DNA of 64,000 nt from Alitta virens (lineage: Eukaryota; Annelida; Polychaeta; Phyllodocida; Nereididae): NCBI GenBank assembly GCA_932294295.1, contig OW028579.1, forward strand, positions 37,083,362 through 37,147,361, in the 5' to 3' direction. Made by a program: the position numbers and the translations under genes. The notes below the pieces were generated by a model. It ran no database searches and was not told where the DNA came from. It was given only the letters and a program-made list of their open reading frames with translations. Within the stretch, counting starts at the first letter, position 1. Each line of letters opens with the position of its first letter. Shown here one piece after another: positions 49,344 through 62,210 of the stretch.

Positions 49344-50763
49344 GTAAGTAAAGTAAAATACTTCATCATTTATAATGTTATGCTACACTTCATGTTTTTA
49401 GTTTCAAACTCATGTTATTGATGCAATAACTGTACTAAGTGACTGAAATGTTTGCCCTATTATATCAGCAATGAAAACTTTTTTTTGGCTCTAAAATGAC
49501 TAATTTCTGGCTCTTGAAGACACAATAGAGGATTACATTCTATTTTTCTTTTTTTTTCGATGCATTTTGTAGTATTAATTTATCATGAATAGGTGGACCA
49601 AAAAACAACACAAATTTTTCCTAAAGTACATTATATATTGAAAAATTTAACACAGATATATTTGCGTTACTGTATTGTCTCACAAAATGAGTGGCAAAAT
49701 TTAGTTTTTAACTGATATTCGCAAAACCTAAAAATAAGGGCCCATGGTTTCACTGTCAGTCCAAGTTTGTCAATGGCATCTGCACAAGGAGGCCATTTTA
49801 GGATCCACAGTGTGTGATTATTAGACATGAACAAATATTCTATTAATTTCAGCCTTTTGAAAAGAAATATTTTATAAGAAAAAAAATAAAATTACCACTA
49901 TATATTAGGTGGACCATATATACTGTAAAATGCTGGATTAGGGATAAAACCGGATTAAGTAGACCAAAACCTGGTCCACTTAATATTGAACAACAACAAC
50001 ATAACTTGTGTATGCACCTGGTGTTTTTGCTCTACAATGACTAATTTCTTGCTGCAACATCCTGCAAAAAATAAGTAATATGTACGGTTTGTATTGATTT
50101 GTATTTAAATAACATCTAAATACATATAAATGCAAATCTTAAAGGATTATTTTGTATGGAATGATACTCATCACATCCATTTTCGTAACCTCATAAGTCA
50201 AAATATTTTTTACACGCTGATAACTTTTAGCTGGCAACTGAAGGATCTATACATTATCAATTGCCATATTCCCTTCAACAGTTACTAAATTGTTGAGTTG
50301 CTGATTCGCATTTATGCATACACTGCCGTGCAAAACTTTGGAAATGCATTGAATTTTTCAATGAAAATATCAGCTATGTTTTAACCCAGGTCATAAAAAA
50401 CACATGCAATTATCACAAACTTTTTTTGAGGAATAATTAATGAAATTAATAAAAAAAGATACAGATAATCAAACAATTATATAACATTATACAATCATAT
50501 TCATGCTAAATCACTTTAATCAGGCAATTTGATTTTATGGTTATTATTTGTTATAGCTATTGTTGGTCCCAGGGTTATTTTTCACACATAAATGTATGGT
50601 GTACTTGATATGATACAATGTAGAAAAGAAAAATCAATTATTATTAACAAAGTATATAGTTGATTTAAATAGAAGAGTCTCTCATTAGAGAAATAAATGA
50701 AATAGAATTGTTTCTCAAATCTTTAATCGCTTGAATTGTCTCATGGTCACTTTCGCTGCATTA
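49344..50763. other. AT-rich, no gene seen
   Basis: No exon or mobile element is recognised beyond short A/T runs. Confidence 0.4.
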
Positions 50764-51700
50764 TTAATATGACACTTTAGATGAGCAATTGAACATGTCA
50801 CTCTTTGAAATTCCAGTATTTCTCTGTAATACTATGTGGTTTAAGTTGCTGGAAATAATTTTGTTGGCACAGATTATGCCATTTTGAGCCACATATCTTG
50901 CATTGTCTGAGTTCATCATTGACTTTAATAATGAGAGGAACCTCTCTGAAATCAGATCCCACGAATGGGGACAGTCCATAAGAATATGAAGAAATCTCAC
51001 ATGCCTTTGATATGGGACTCCAAGAAGCTTTCGCACACACTGGTTCCACATGGTGTGAAGATTACTCACATGCTTGTCAGGAATTCCTAAGCCTGACATC
51101 CATACAGGTGACTGCACTGGGATAGAAAAACTTTCCTGGTCAGAGCAAAGGGTGCATTTGGCACAATTTGGCACATTGAGTTGACGCGTCCTATCGTGTC
51201 GACTCTTTTCTGTCCAATCTGCTTGGCTTCACTGAGGTCACTTGAAAGGTAATTCCCAAGATGCTTAATGTAGCCTGTTCATTAATTAATCCATATATAT
51301 ACAATAAAGTACTGGTGAGGAAATATTTCCCTGCCTTATGCCATTTGTGGATTGAAAATAATCCGATCTGACTCCTGTCTCCATACTGTCTGTCTGAGTG
51401 GTTTGTCTCTGATATAAGTCCCAGAGTGCACGAATGTCTACGGCTGATACTTTGCGGTCGATTCGCTTTGAAAAGACCTTGTCATGTTGTCTATTCAGTA
51501 ATTCATCCATATATATACAATAAAGTACTGGCGAGGAAATACTTCCCTGCCTTATGCCATTTGTGGATTGAAAATTATCCGATCTGACTTCTCTCCAGTC
51601 TCCATACTGTCTGAGTGGTTTGTCTCTGATATAAATCTCAGAGTGCACGAATCTCTATGGCTGATACTTTGCGGTCGCTTCGCTTTGGAAAGACCTTGTC
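50764..51700 (-). mobile_element. LINE fragment, C-terminal and RT pieces
   Basis: On the - strand, 51648-51286 reads NGIRQGSISSPVLYCIYMD (RT domain 4) twice. 51174-50764 reads MWNQCVRKLLGVPYQRHVRF and following residues, the part after the RT domain. The RT piece has been multiplied in tandem (see the array at 51291-52200). It is inactive. Confidence 0.8.
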
Positions 51701-52200
51701 ATGTTGTCTATTCAGTAATTCATCCATAAATATACAATAAAGCCACTTGTGGATTGAAAATTATCCGATCTGACTCCTCTCCAATCTCCATACTGTCTGA
51801 GTGGTTTGTCTCTGATATAAATCCCAGAGTGCACGAATGTCTACGGCTGATACTTTGTGGTCGATTCGCTTTGAAAAGACCTTGTCATGTTTTCTATTCA
51901 GTAATTCATCCATAAATATACATAAAGTACTGGCGAGGAAATATTGCCCTGCCTTTATTTACAATTTTCATTGTACAGCATCTGGATATTTACAGTTACG
52001 GTTGTAGTAAGTCTGCAGAGACATACCCATTGTCTCTGATATAAATCCCAGAGTGCACGAATGTCTACGGCTGATACTTTGCGGTCGATTCGCTTTGAAA
52101 AGACCTTGTCATGTTGTCTATTCAGTAATTAATCCATAAATATACATAAAGTACTGGCGAGGAAATACTGCCCTGCCTTTATTTACAATTTTCATTGTAC
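51291..52200. repeat. Tandem array of an RT-derived unit, about 186-224 bp, about 5 units
   Basis: Unit starts (TCCATAAATATACA-type) lie at about 51291, 51507, 51724, 51910 and 52134. Each unit carries GGCTGATACTTTGCGGTCG and AAAGACCTTGTCATGTTGTC. The last units have also captured about 70 bases of the 3' end of the neighbouring receptor gene (51960-52033 repeats 52189-52256). Confidence 0.8.
52178..52183 (-). terminator. Poly(A) signal of the receptor-like gene
   Basis: TTTATT on the + strand (AATAAA on the gene's strand) lies 37 bases past the stop. The same block recurs at about 51953 inside the array. Confidence 0.55.
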
Positions 52201-52219
52201 AGCATCTGGATATTTACAG

Positions 52220-55200
52220 TTACGGTTGTAGAAAGTCTGCAGAGACATACCCATTATTTCTCACAAAATAAGTATTCTCAATTGGACCAGCACTTGCTTT
52301 TTGTCTGGTTGTAATGTAACACTTACATGATGGAAACCCTGATCCAACTCCTACTTCCTGCTCATCTTGTGATAGGCCATCAGGGGTAGCTTTGTTGTCA
52401 TTTTCAAAAGTGACTTCTGAATAAATATCAGAACTGGCGTTTTGGCTATTGCAGCTTGCAGTAGTACCATTTTGTTCACCACTCTTCATCCTGAAATAAC
52501 GTGAGGTAAAAGATGATGAAAACCCTGATCCAAGTCCTACTTCCTGTTCATTGTGTGATAGGCCATCAGGGGTAGCTCTGTTGTCATTTTCAAAAGTGAC
52601 TTCTGAATAACTACCAGAACTAGCGTTTTGGCTATTGCAGCTTGCAGTACCATTTTGTCCACCACTCTTCATCCTGAAATAACATGAGGTAAAAGATGAA
52701 GGAAAATAACCTCATTTGGCTATTGCTACATATGAGCTTATATACTATGGCTTTCAAAAGTAAAAGACAAGAACGTCACAGTACAAATTAATTCTGTTGC
52801 AGGCCTAAAGTAATATAATTCTAACCCTGTTAGTCTTTATTACTGCCCCGTTTTGTAATAGTGCCAAATGGGTATCCTTATATTCAGCCTAAATTAAGTT
52901 GTTACATTATATCTGGCGCTGATTATACCCTGGGACCAAATATGTCAGATTCGAATCTGATGCTGTGATCTAGAGGTATCAGGTTTGAACCTCTGTTATG
53001 CCATGGTATAGTTGGATAGATCATCCCACAGCAATTACTTTACCCTGCCAAGGTTCTACGTACGTTATACATATGTCTGTGGCTATCCTTGCCCATCCTT
53101 GCTCATCCTTGCCCATCCTTGCTCACTCTTGCTCACTCTTGACCCACCCGCACAAGGGATCTATGAGTGATCTACGAGTGATCTACGAGTGCCTACCAGT
53201 GCCTCACTTATGCCTCACATATACTTGGTGACAGACACCCTTTTAGAGATGTTGCAGGCATATAGTGGCATTCACACTGCCACATATAAGCCCTACTTAT
53301 GACCAAAATTGGCTATACGTGCTCACTCGTAGCTATTTTATTCACGTATAAATTCTTTCCATAAACATACATGAGGCAGTCATAGATCGCTTGGCAGATG
53401 TCCATCAACCGCTCGCTGAACGTCCATGAACTGCTCACCAAACATCTGTCAAATGCTCACCAAATGTCCGTTGCCAAGCATCAACGTAGATTGCCCGTGC
53501 AAGTGGTTCAAGAGTGAACAAGGGTGAGCAAGGATGGGCAAGGATGAGCAAGGCTGGGCAAGGATAGCCACAGACATATGTATAACGTATGTAGAATGCT
53601 CGCCGACTGACTACCAAGCGAGTTATGTAATTAATATAAACAACTCATTCACAGAACGTCCGCCAAAGTTTTAAACATGTTTAAAAATTTTGGCCCTCTC
53701 CACGTATGCTTCTGAGTGGTCAAGCGCAACCTGCAGCATACTATGAATTAGCGCGAGTATACGTTAAACGCTCAAAAAGGATGAGCAAGAGTAAAAAAAT
53801 AATTTTTTCTGTCGTCATACTTTGGTCTTTTTCGTGACAGTGTGAACACCCCTTTAGATCATTCAAGTGCCTGCACTTAAGGAGGTGAAGAAAGACTCAG
53901 ACTCTAGATCTAGATTGGCCTACCAAAATGACTGTCTGTTTGATCACGGGCAGGGCCTGTTGATGACCTGCTGACTTGATGTCTTTCAATGACAGTTTGA
54001 TGGACTTGTATATGCTCCGAAGTGGGGATTGTACAGGGAAGTTACTTGGGCAAGAAGCCAGAATTCCAAGCACGGTCTTCTTAAATGTCATACGCTCAGC
54101 AGTGTTTGCCCTGTGCCAGAATAATTTCTATTTTTCTCTTTTCCATCACTGTAAAGTTGGTGGATACTGGGTACTAGAATGGAACCGGTGACCAATACCA
54201 GCAGCTTGTAAAAAACAAATATTACCTGCTTTTCCGGAAGAGAAGAATAATTACGACCACCATGATAACTGCCAGGCATAAGACACTAATCGCTAGCAAA
54301 ATAGTATCTGAAACAAACTCAGATGATGGTTAATCATAGATCATAGAGATCTCTCTACAGTTGTTCAAATAACACTCCCCTTTAAACAGTGTTGATATGG
54401 TTTCTCTGGGTAAAATACATTTAACAAATATTGCCTGAGTTATTTGTGCCACATGACACCCTCTGGTGTTTAGCTTCCAAGTCCAAGTGCAAGAGATTAC
54501 TTTCCAACTCTATGAATTTGGCTGTTACTGTCATTACAGTAACAGTAATAATTTCTCAACATTGCGTAAAATATGTTGTATTTGCATTGGTCATATCATT
54601 ATTTACTAAATGAAGTAGTAGAAATTCATGCTCTGACAAAGACAAAGTTCCTGAAAAAACCTCAGTTACTTTACATGAATGGACAGTGTAAGGATCAGCA
54701 AAACTGGAATAAGTACAGAAAACAATGCAACTTAGTTACTTCACTTAAGCTTCAATCCATTAAAGAATATGTCAATAAGAGATATAATAATCAACCAAAT
54801 AAAAAACAATTTTGGAACATTGGACATCCGTTCATGTCAAAAAGTCAGACCTCAGGAAATAGTATATCACTATTTGAGCAAAACAAAATTGTAACGAAAC
54901 CATCAGAAGTGTGTAGCATCTTCAATGACCACTTTATCCACATAGGAAATGATTTAAGAGAGCAAATCTGTAAAATCTGTTATATATTTCTATAAGAGTC
55001 ATCCATCTATAGTAAATGTTGAAAGTAAATATACATTTAAATTTTATAAAGACACTTCGGATACAGTGCTCAAAAGTATCAACAAACTGAAAGCTGGTAA
55101 AGCCTGTGGCTATGACAGGATTTCTGCACGTATTCTTAAAATAGGTGGTCATGCACTTAGTGTGTTTTCACTGGCTGTTATAGTCAATAGATACATTGAT

Positions 55201-58200
55201 GATGAATGTTTTCCTGATCATTGTAAACATGCATAGTGTCTCCTGTTTTTGAAAAGAATGACTGTTTATGTAAAGATAACTACAGGCCTGAGAGTGTTCT
55301 TACTGCAATGTCTAAAGTTCTAGAAAGCATTATATGTGACCAACTTATGACTTTCTTCAATGATGCTTTGTCTGATAAGCTTTCTGTCTATAGATGTACA
55401 GTACAAATAATGTTATCACTAAATGTGTGGAGGATTGGAAATATTCCATTGACAATAAGATGACTGTAGGCTTTGCGGCCATGGATCTTTCAAGAGCTTT
55501 TGACTCTATACCGCATAACCCGTTGTTAGCTAAACTAAATGCATATCACAGGAGCTAGGTGGCAGCACTCCCCATAAAACCAGCGGCAGGTGGCAGCACT
55601 AGCAAAATTAGTCAATGAATTTGTTTAATTTTATATGTAGTTATTTGTCATCTAGGAAACACAGAGTCCAGCTAAATGGCGGTTACAGGGAATGGTCTTA
55701 TAATATTCATAGAGGTGTCCCACAAGGTAGTCTTATGGGACCCGTACTATTCAACATCGATGTAAATGATATATATATCACTATTGCAAAATTTTTGTCT
55801 GTTAGTTAATTATGCTGATGATAAATATGTTGTCTATTTGTCATAATGATGTTGATGCTGTTCAATTTAATTTAGAAAGAGCTTTTGTACTTGCCATTGA
55901 CTGGTTTAAAAAGAACTACATAACAGGTAATGCCGAAAGGTTTCAATTTATGATCATCTTCCCAAACAGCTAAGCAAATCAATATATTAGCTCGTTTGTC
56001 TCAGGTGCTTACTTGCCATGTAAGATCAAAGTCCTAGATGGATTTATTTTATCAAATTCAGGTTACTGTAGCATTGTATAACATCATTGTTACATAGTAG
56101 ATGCACAGAAGTTAGAAAATGTATTTAAACGTGCTCTAATATTTGTGTAATTAGATTTTTCTTCGACCTAAGGACTTTAAGATAAAGCAAAAAGATCACT
56201 GGTTTAAAAACAATGGTTATGGTGAGGTCACAGAGATTCTATTGCGTTATATAAGGAAAGTATAAAAACTGCTCTCAACAGTGTTGGTTTTGAACATGAC
56301 TAACTTCCAATTGAGAAGATAAATACATAAATTAACATAGTGAGTTAATGACATGGCTTATATATTTTCAATATGCAAGCAGATAGAAAAATTATCAATA
56401 TTACATCTCGCAACATAGATGCAACTTTGCAATTCTTTATATACTTCTTCAAACCATCTAAACTGTGTGTATTTAGTTTTTCTATATAAACTATGGGCAT
56501 ATCATTAAGGGTTTTAATGTATCTATACTTAATACTACTTACTTACTTGGGAGGTACTGCCTTGAAATTCAATCTTCCAATACACTTTGACTTTTTTTAG
56601 CAACATAACCATTAAATGCATGTACTGATTAAACCCAATAATAAAATATAATACCTATACTGGTGGTTTCTCGCTTGGACTTCGGTGCTGTAAATTAGAA
56701 TTATCCTTGCTGTTATGAAACATCATACAATCAACTTCTAAGAATGCACTCTGTTCACATAGCAGCCATATTGGCATTTTTTCCTCATTAACCTCTCTTT
56801 GTACTCAGACATAGTATTGTGACATCATCAGTAGACAATGGTTATGGTGAGGTCACACAGTTCAAGAACAATGGTGAAGTAAAGATGTCATAACATTATT
56901 ATATGATGTAATCAAATGGCGTCAATGGGGAAAAAATGCCAACATGTCTGCCAAGTGAAACTTGAGCCAAGTTCAAAATAACATGAAAATGTACTCACAT
57001 GCAGTAGGCTTGTTACCAGATTGAATGATTGTCGTACCCCCTGCGTCACTTGTTGTTCCGAACTCTTTATGAAGTAGGAGTATGAAATTATATTAATCTG
57101 GGAATAACATTGGCAGGATCGACTTAATGTTCAAGGTGCTTCAATTGCTAAAGTGCTCTCTGATATTTCAATGCATTCCAACTAGGTTGCTCCATCATGA
57201 TACCGTGACGTCTTACCGTAATCACCTTGTAATCATGTGCATCTCTATTGACACATGATTGAAATTTGCTGGTTGCAAGGTTTTTTATGATAACCTAGTC
57301 AACAATTTTACTTCACTGTGAGGTCACAGAACCCTCATAGAGAGCTTCACATTGTGAAGTCACAGTGTGACCTCCGTTTGAGCTAACTGTGAACTGATCA
57401 TGTGTGATTCTACGTTTCTGCAACATGCCCACCTCATGGTAGCCCTGAGCATTAAGCTCTGTAATTTGGTAACAACTAAAATAATGACCAAAAAAATAAA
57501 AAAATAAAATTAGAACGGCATTACAATTACAAAAATTCTCCATTCTACATTAACTTGAGCTTTTGCTACTGCTACCGTTGGGCCACCTAGAGAGATTCTA
57601 TTGCGTTATATAAGGGAAGTATAAAAACTGCTCTCATCGGTGTTGGTTTTGAACATGACAAAAATTCTACATTCTACATTAACTTGAGCTTTTGCTACCG
57701 CTACCGTTGGGCCACCTAGAGAGATTCTATTGCGTTATATAAGGGAAGTATAAAAACTGCTCTCATCGGTGTTGGTTTTGAACATGACAAAAATTCTACA
57801 TTCTACATTAACTTAAGCTTTTGCTACCGCTACCGTTGGGCCACCTAGAGAGATTCTATTGCGTTATATAAGGGAAGTATAAAAACTGCTCTCATCGGTG
57901 TTGGTTTTGAACATGACAAAAATTCTACATTCTACATTAACTTAAGCTTTTGCTACCGCTACCGTTGGGCCACCTAGAGAGATTCTATTGCGATATATAA
58001 GGGAAGTATAAAAACTGCTCTCATCGGTGTTGGTTTTGACCATGACTAACTTCTGATTGAGAAGATAAATACATAAATTAACATAATGAGTTAATGACAT
58101 GGCTTATATATTTTCAGTTTGCAAGCAGATAGAAAAATTATCAATATTAAATCTCGCAACATAAATGCAACTTTGCAATTCTTTATATACTTCTTCAAAC

Positions 58201-60812
58201 CATCTAAACTGTGTGTATTTAGTTTTTCTATATAAACTATGGGCATATCATTAAGGGTTTTAATGTATCTATACTTAATACTCTGTCTTGCAAACTCATG
58301 ACTAATTTGTGAGTGTAACTAGGTAGCCTTGTCTGGGTGTAATCAAATATTTTTCCACTGAGTATCAAACTCTGGTTACCCACACAGAAAGCAGGCATGC
58401 TAACCATTACACCCTAGACACCATTACTCCTGATGGTATTTTCAAGGATCACAATAAAGCAGCAGTTCTATTTATATTCTGTTCTTAGCTGGCGGCCTAT
58501 AATCAATGGATTTACAACACCATCTGTGGGGGTCATACAGCTGACCTCAGTTTGCTCACACTGAACTCACAGCAGTGAGATCATCACATCACATCTTCAT
58601 GATTTCCCTGTGATGTTGTCATGTGTGACATCACAGGATGAGTGTCTGGTGAGGTCACAGTGACCATGGCATGGGCTCACTTCTTGACTGGGAAACAAAT
58701 TAAATGCAAAACTTCTAATAGGTGGCAGCACCATCTAGCAGTAATACATACAACGGAGAACCCTACGCTCCTAAGCAAGAAAAAAAAGAAAAGGTATCTT
58801 GAAAGTCTTATGATAAGTGTTTTTGTCTTACCTTGAAATAATGTTTTCAGATGATAACTGTGCCTATTGACACAGCAAAAGTGATAAAAACTGGTTAATG
58901 GCCTCATTTAACAATTTTATTAATTTTGGCTTTAAAAAGGGTTTATCTCAATTTGAAAAATATGTCATGGACTCACAACATAAAGAGGTTAGCAAGAGGG
59001 AAATTTTCAGGAAGGCAAGATATTTGGAAGGATTTTTGAAGTCTGAAATGAAAATAAGAAAATTCCTGTAAAACGAAGGCTGCAGAGGAGTGCTTCTTCA
59101 AAACTACTTTAAAACTGAAACGCCGGGAAAAAACCATTCCATTTTGAACTTTTTCTATTGCTTTAGTGAAATGTTACTGTGTTAAGATTTTGTATTGTAT
59201 GTTTTGAGCAGAAAATTTGGGACATTAGACTTTTGGAAAACCTAGTCTGGCTAATTTTGTGCAACCGGTGTAGGGCTTTCCGAATGTCTTCCGATTCGAA
59301 TCTGCTTTTCCTCTACTAGCCTATCTTTTTGTGCCCATGACATCCTAACTAGTTTAGATTTGCCCTCTTTCCAATCCAAAATAAACAAAATTGTTGATTC
59401 AGATTAAACCCATTTTAGATCTTTAATTTTGACTGATTTCATATGGAAACAGTATTTCAAGGTTGTATGAAAGCCCTTTTCATGAAGTTTTATCCATTCG
59501 ATCGCCAAAACAGTTTTTGCTGCAAGCATTATGATACACATTGGCTCGCCTCATTGTTTTTGCCCAGGAATGTGCAGATTCTGTAACAATATAACGTACC
59601 TGGGGTAACCATTGGCAAAAATGTTGTGTTGTCATGGAGGCAAGACAGACTAAGGTTACTCTCTGGCCCAGCTTTATGAAGAGAAAAAAAAGGGTAAAAT
59701 TATAACTAAAAAAGTATGGACAAAATTGCAAGCCAAAAATAGACTAAAATTTACGAAGTAACCTAATAGCCCAAACATATTTCTTAAATTAATGCCCAAA
59801 TCTGCTAAATAAACATGTCCAGGAAGAACAATGTATCTTTTTTTCTGTGAATTAAGCAGAAGAACAAACAGTTTCATCTTCAGTTATCTGTTTAGCTGAT
59901 CTATGAATCAAACAATTAAATATTTTATTTTTTATAAATGCAAGTCTTACCACAAAATTTGAAGCGAAAGCTCACTTGAAGATTTTCGTATGTCCCATTG
60001 GTAAATCCTAATGAGAATTTCAGTTGCATTTTGTTGTCAATGAATTCCAGGTAACTTGTGAAATTGTGATATATAGCATGTGATCCAGTACATACTTTTA
60101 TATCTTTTTCAGTATTGACAGCAAAACAGTAATTCCTTTTTGAGGTGAAAGTTGAGAAATCGTGAACCTCGATGAAGAGAGATGTTTGGTTGGAATAATC
60201 AATGAGAACGCAGTCGAAATTGAGCGCTGTCTTTGAGCCATTGCTCACCAGTTCAAACGTACCTTTCAAGCCTTGTATATGGATATTATCCAGGTTAAAT
60301 AACGAGAAAACTGGGCTAGCTGAAATGGAGGATTAAAGTTCAACATTTGTGCAAAATTACAGCTTATCGAATGTTGATGATACTGAACCTTTGGCTCACT
60401 ATTGAATCAATTATTGTATCCTTGGTTGGACAGTCAAAATGACAAAATCCCCATGTAAAAAAGCTGGTTAGGAAGTCCCTCCTATTTTTCATGTAATTTA
60501 TCTTCATGGCGTAACTTACTACAGATGGTCATTCCCACTATTAAACAATTACTTAAGACAGTATGTGTTCGTCTTTGCTAAAGATTATCATGAGTAAAGA
60601 TTTTGAAAATGGTTCAATTGTTCCACAGGCCCATTTGGGTTGGACTGACATATCAGCACATGTGATCATACACTACCAATAAACTTAGATGCTGTCACCA
60701 TGCGTGACCAGAAAACTTACTGTGATTGCATGATTAATCATAATATTTACCTACCTGCAATACAGACAGGAATCAGTAATATGGTGAAGGCCACAAAATA
60801 ATGGTATGCCAT
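52220..60812 (-). CDS. Type I single-pass receptor-like glycoprotein, 7 exons
   Basis: Exons on the - strand are 60812-60755, 60319-59951, 59671-59600, 57064-56999, 56687-56661, 54307-54226 and 52673-52220. All borders are GT..AG; phases are 1,1,1,1,1,2, and 1128 nt give 375 residues. Exon 1 is a signal peptide. Exon 2 (about 123 residues) is an extracellular domain with four or five cysteines and four N-glycosylation sites. Exon 3 adds two more such sites. Exons 4-5 are a short Thr/Gly/Lys-rich stalk. Exon 6 encodes one hydrophobic membrane segment ending FRKS. The cytoplasmic exon holds two copies of a segment with YSEVTFEND and PDGLS, then NGYVSADF near the end. I do not recognise the ectodomain family. 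Tyr-x-x-hydrophobic motifs suggest signalling or endocytosis. Confidence 0.7.
53041..53858 (-). mobile_element. Inverted-repeat element, GGGG..CACTGTCA family (member 2), in intron 6 of the receptor gene
   Basis: The right end is GTGACAGTGTGAACACCCCT, the inverted end of the 30613 element. A related end lies at about 53257. Two long arms, 53055-53165 and 53480-53595, are inverted copies crowded with CATCCTTGCCCAT / ATGGGCAAGGATG units. The shared core AAACATGTTTAAA lies near 53674. The layout suggests two nested or rearranged copies. Confidence 0.6.
54570..55960 (+). mobile_element. Decayed LINE (linker and RT) in intron 5 of the receptor gene
   Basis: Frames in order: WNKYRKQCNLVTSLKLQSIK...FNDHFIHIGNDL (linker before RT), KLKAGKACGYDRISARILK, VLTAMSKVLESIICDQL, ICSYLSSRKHRVQLNGGY and GVPQGSLMGPVLFNIDVNDI, then NYADDKYVVYL. 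These are RT domains 1-5 of the Jockey/CR1 type. Several frameshifts and stops, and an insertion near 55550-55600, break it. It runs antisense to the host gene. Confidence 0.85.
56210..56535 (+). repeat. Segment duplicated at 57985-58282
   Basis: From GAGATTCTATTGCG through GCAAGCAGATAGAAAAATT to TTTTAATGTATCTATACTTA the two stretches are nearly identical over about 300 bases. It may be the 3' end of the LINE just upstream. Confidence 0.8.
57541..58045 (+). repeat. 129-bp tandem repeat, four copies, in intron 3 of the receptor gene
   Basis: Units start at 57541, 57670, 57799 and 57928 with CATTCTACATTAACTT. Each contains GCTACCGTTGGGCCACCTAG and ATATAAGGGAAGTATAAAAA. The last unit runs into the duplicated segment at 57985-58282, so the array grew from one end of that segment. 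Confidence 0.95.
58283..59599. other. Intron 3 sequence of the receptor gene, nothing coding
   Basis: No exon or transposon is recognised. A palindromic AGGTCACAGTGACC lies at 58652-58665, among other GAGGTCACAG repeats of this intron. Confidence 0.4.
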
Positions 60813-62010
60813 GACATCAATATATATCTACTATGGAAGAAAAATAAATCTTACAATAATACTGATTCCTGTTATAGCATTTGTTAACGTTAACTTACAA
60901 CAAACAGAAATTTAATATATACGAAATATTTGATAATTGATGAAAGAAATTTATGAAAATAACTTAGTTCCTGAAGCTTTCATTCATGCCCACGCAATCT
61001 TGGTCACAAGCATTTTGACTGAATCCTCAAAAGATGATATCATGTTTCCACTTAAGATATCCTTCTTCTTTGCAACTGATTCTTAAAATCTCCGCCTTTA
61101 GAGATTAATTCCTGCTATACCAAAATCCCAACAAATATAGTCAAGATGTATACTTTTTTTTTTAACATATTCTAAGTCATCTTTTTGTCCAGGAAACACA
61201 ACCACTTTTTACTGACATATTTATGTCTAAGACATAAAAAGATCAATTTACAAGGAAACAAAAAACCAGTCTGTGTGAACAAAAAATAAATAACTTTTTC
61301 GCCGTTTTCTGCTGTCCTATTTCCTATAAAGGAAATGGTTGATATATAACTTTTCACTGCAAATATGGTTCGTTGATTCAGTAAGAAACAGCACAAATTA
61401 TTACATCATTTAGTCCATATTCAGATCACGACCAATAAAATTGATCACCACATACATTTTGTCAAAAAAAAATTTCAGTATCAACATTTTTCACCTGTTA
61501 TATCATGGTAACACCCAGGAGAATGAATACATTATTAGGTTGTGTCAATATGGAAACATTTTTGAATTTCTATAGGTACTATAGTTCCTAGTTGGTGCAT
61601 TTTTGTGTGCTGAATCCAAATATGGCAACAAAATTGATCTTGGAACACCTGTAGCTACATTTGAGGTTGAAAGATGTGGAAATTGTAATTTTTTGTTAGT
61701 TTTTGCTGATAGTTCAGTTCATGCAACAAACTAATGACAAGCAATTGTTGATCATGTATAATTTTCACCAAAAAAAGTTCTGGTCCCTACAGAGAAGGAG
61801 ACTGCGGTTCCAGTGCTCAAATAATGTGAACCTGACACAACAACACCTGTGTCTTAAAACTAAGGAGAACACATATATAACTGTACTATCTACGCCTAAG
61901 AGTGTATGAGTCGAGTATAATGCTAAAATATAGTACCATGGTACATGCAATTTTAGAATTAAATGTTATGCATTAAATAGTGTAAATTTACTGTATGTAA
62001 ATTAAAACTA
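60813..62010. other. 5' flank of the receptor gene, no gene seen
   Basis: AT-rich. The promoter of the - strand gene should lie at the left end, but no TATA box stands out. No coding frame is supported. Confidence 0.4.
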
Positions 62011-62210
62011 ATACAGGATTTGTTTGACAAACTCCATGGCTCCACAGTCTACTCCACGTTGGATCTCAAATCCGGATTTTATCAATTACCTTTGGATCCG
62101 GCCAGCATGGAGAAAACTGCATTTGTGTGTTTTAGAGGACTGTTTGAGTTCACCACGATGCCCATGGGGTTGGCGAACGCGACAGCTCAATTTCAAGACT
62201 CAAGAAATTG
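62011..62210 (+). mobile_element. Decayed Ty3/gypsy RT, first piece
   Basis: The reading LFDKLHGSTVYSTLDLKSGF, then the MEKTAFVCF and MGLANATAQFQ stretches, is the first half of a Ty3/gypsy reverse transcriptase. It is unlike the intact element at 32-36 kb. It breaks off after the AQFQ motif, where LINE sequence begins. Confidence 0.85.

Noticed and set aside
52385..52620. Inhibitory ITIM motifs in the receptor tail
   Set aside because: The residue two before Tyr is Gly or Asp in the two YSEV copies, which does not fit the strict ITIM; only general Tyr-x-x-hydrophobic motifs are claimed.
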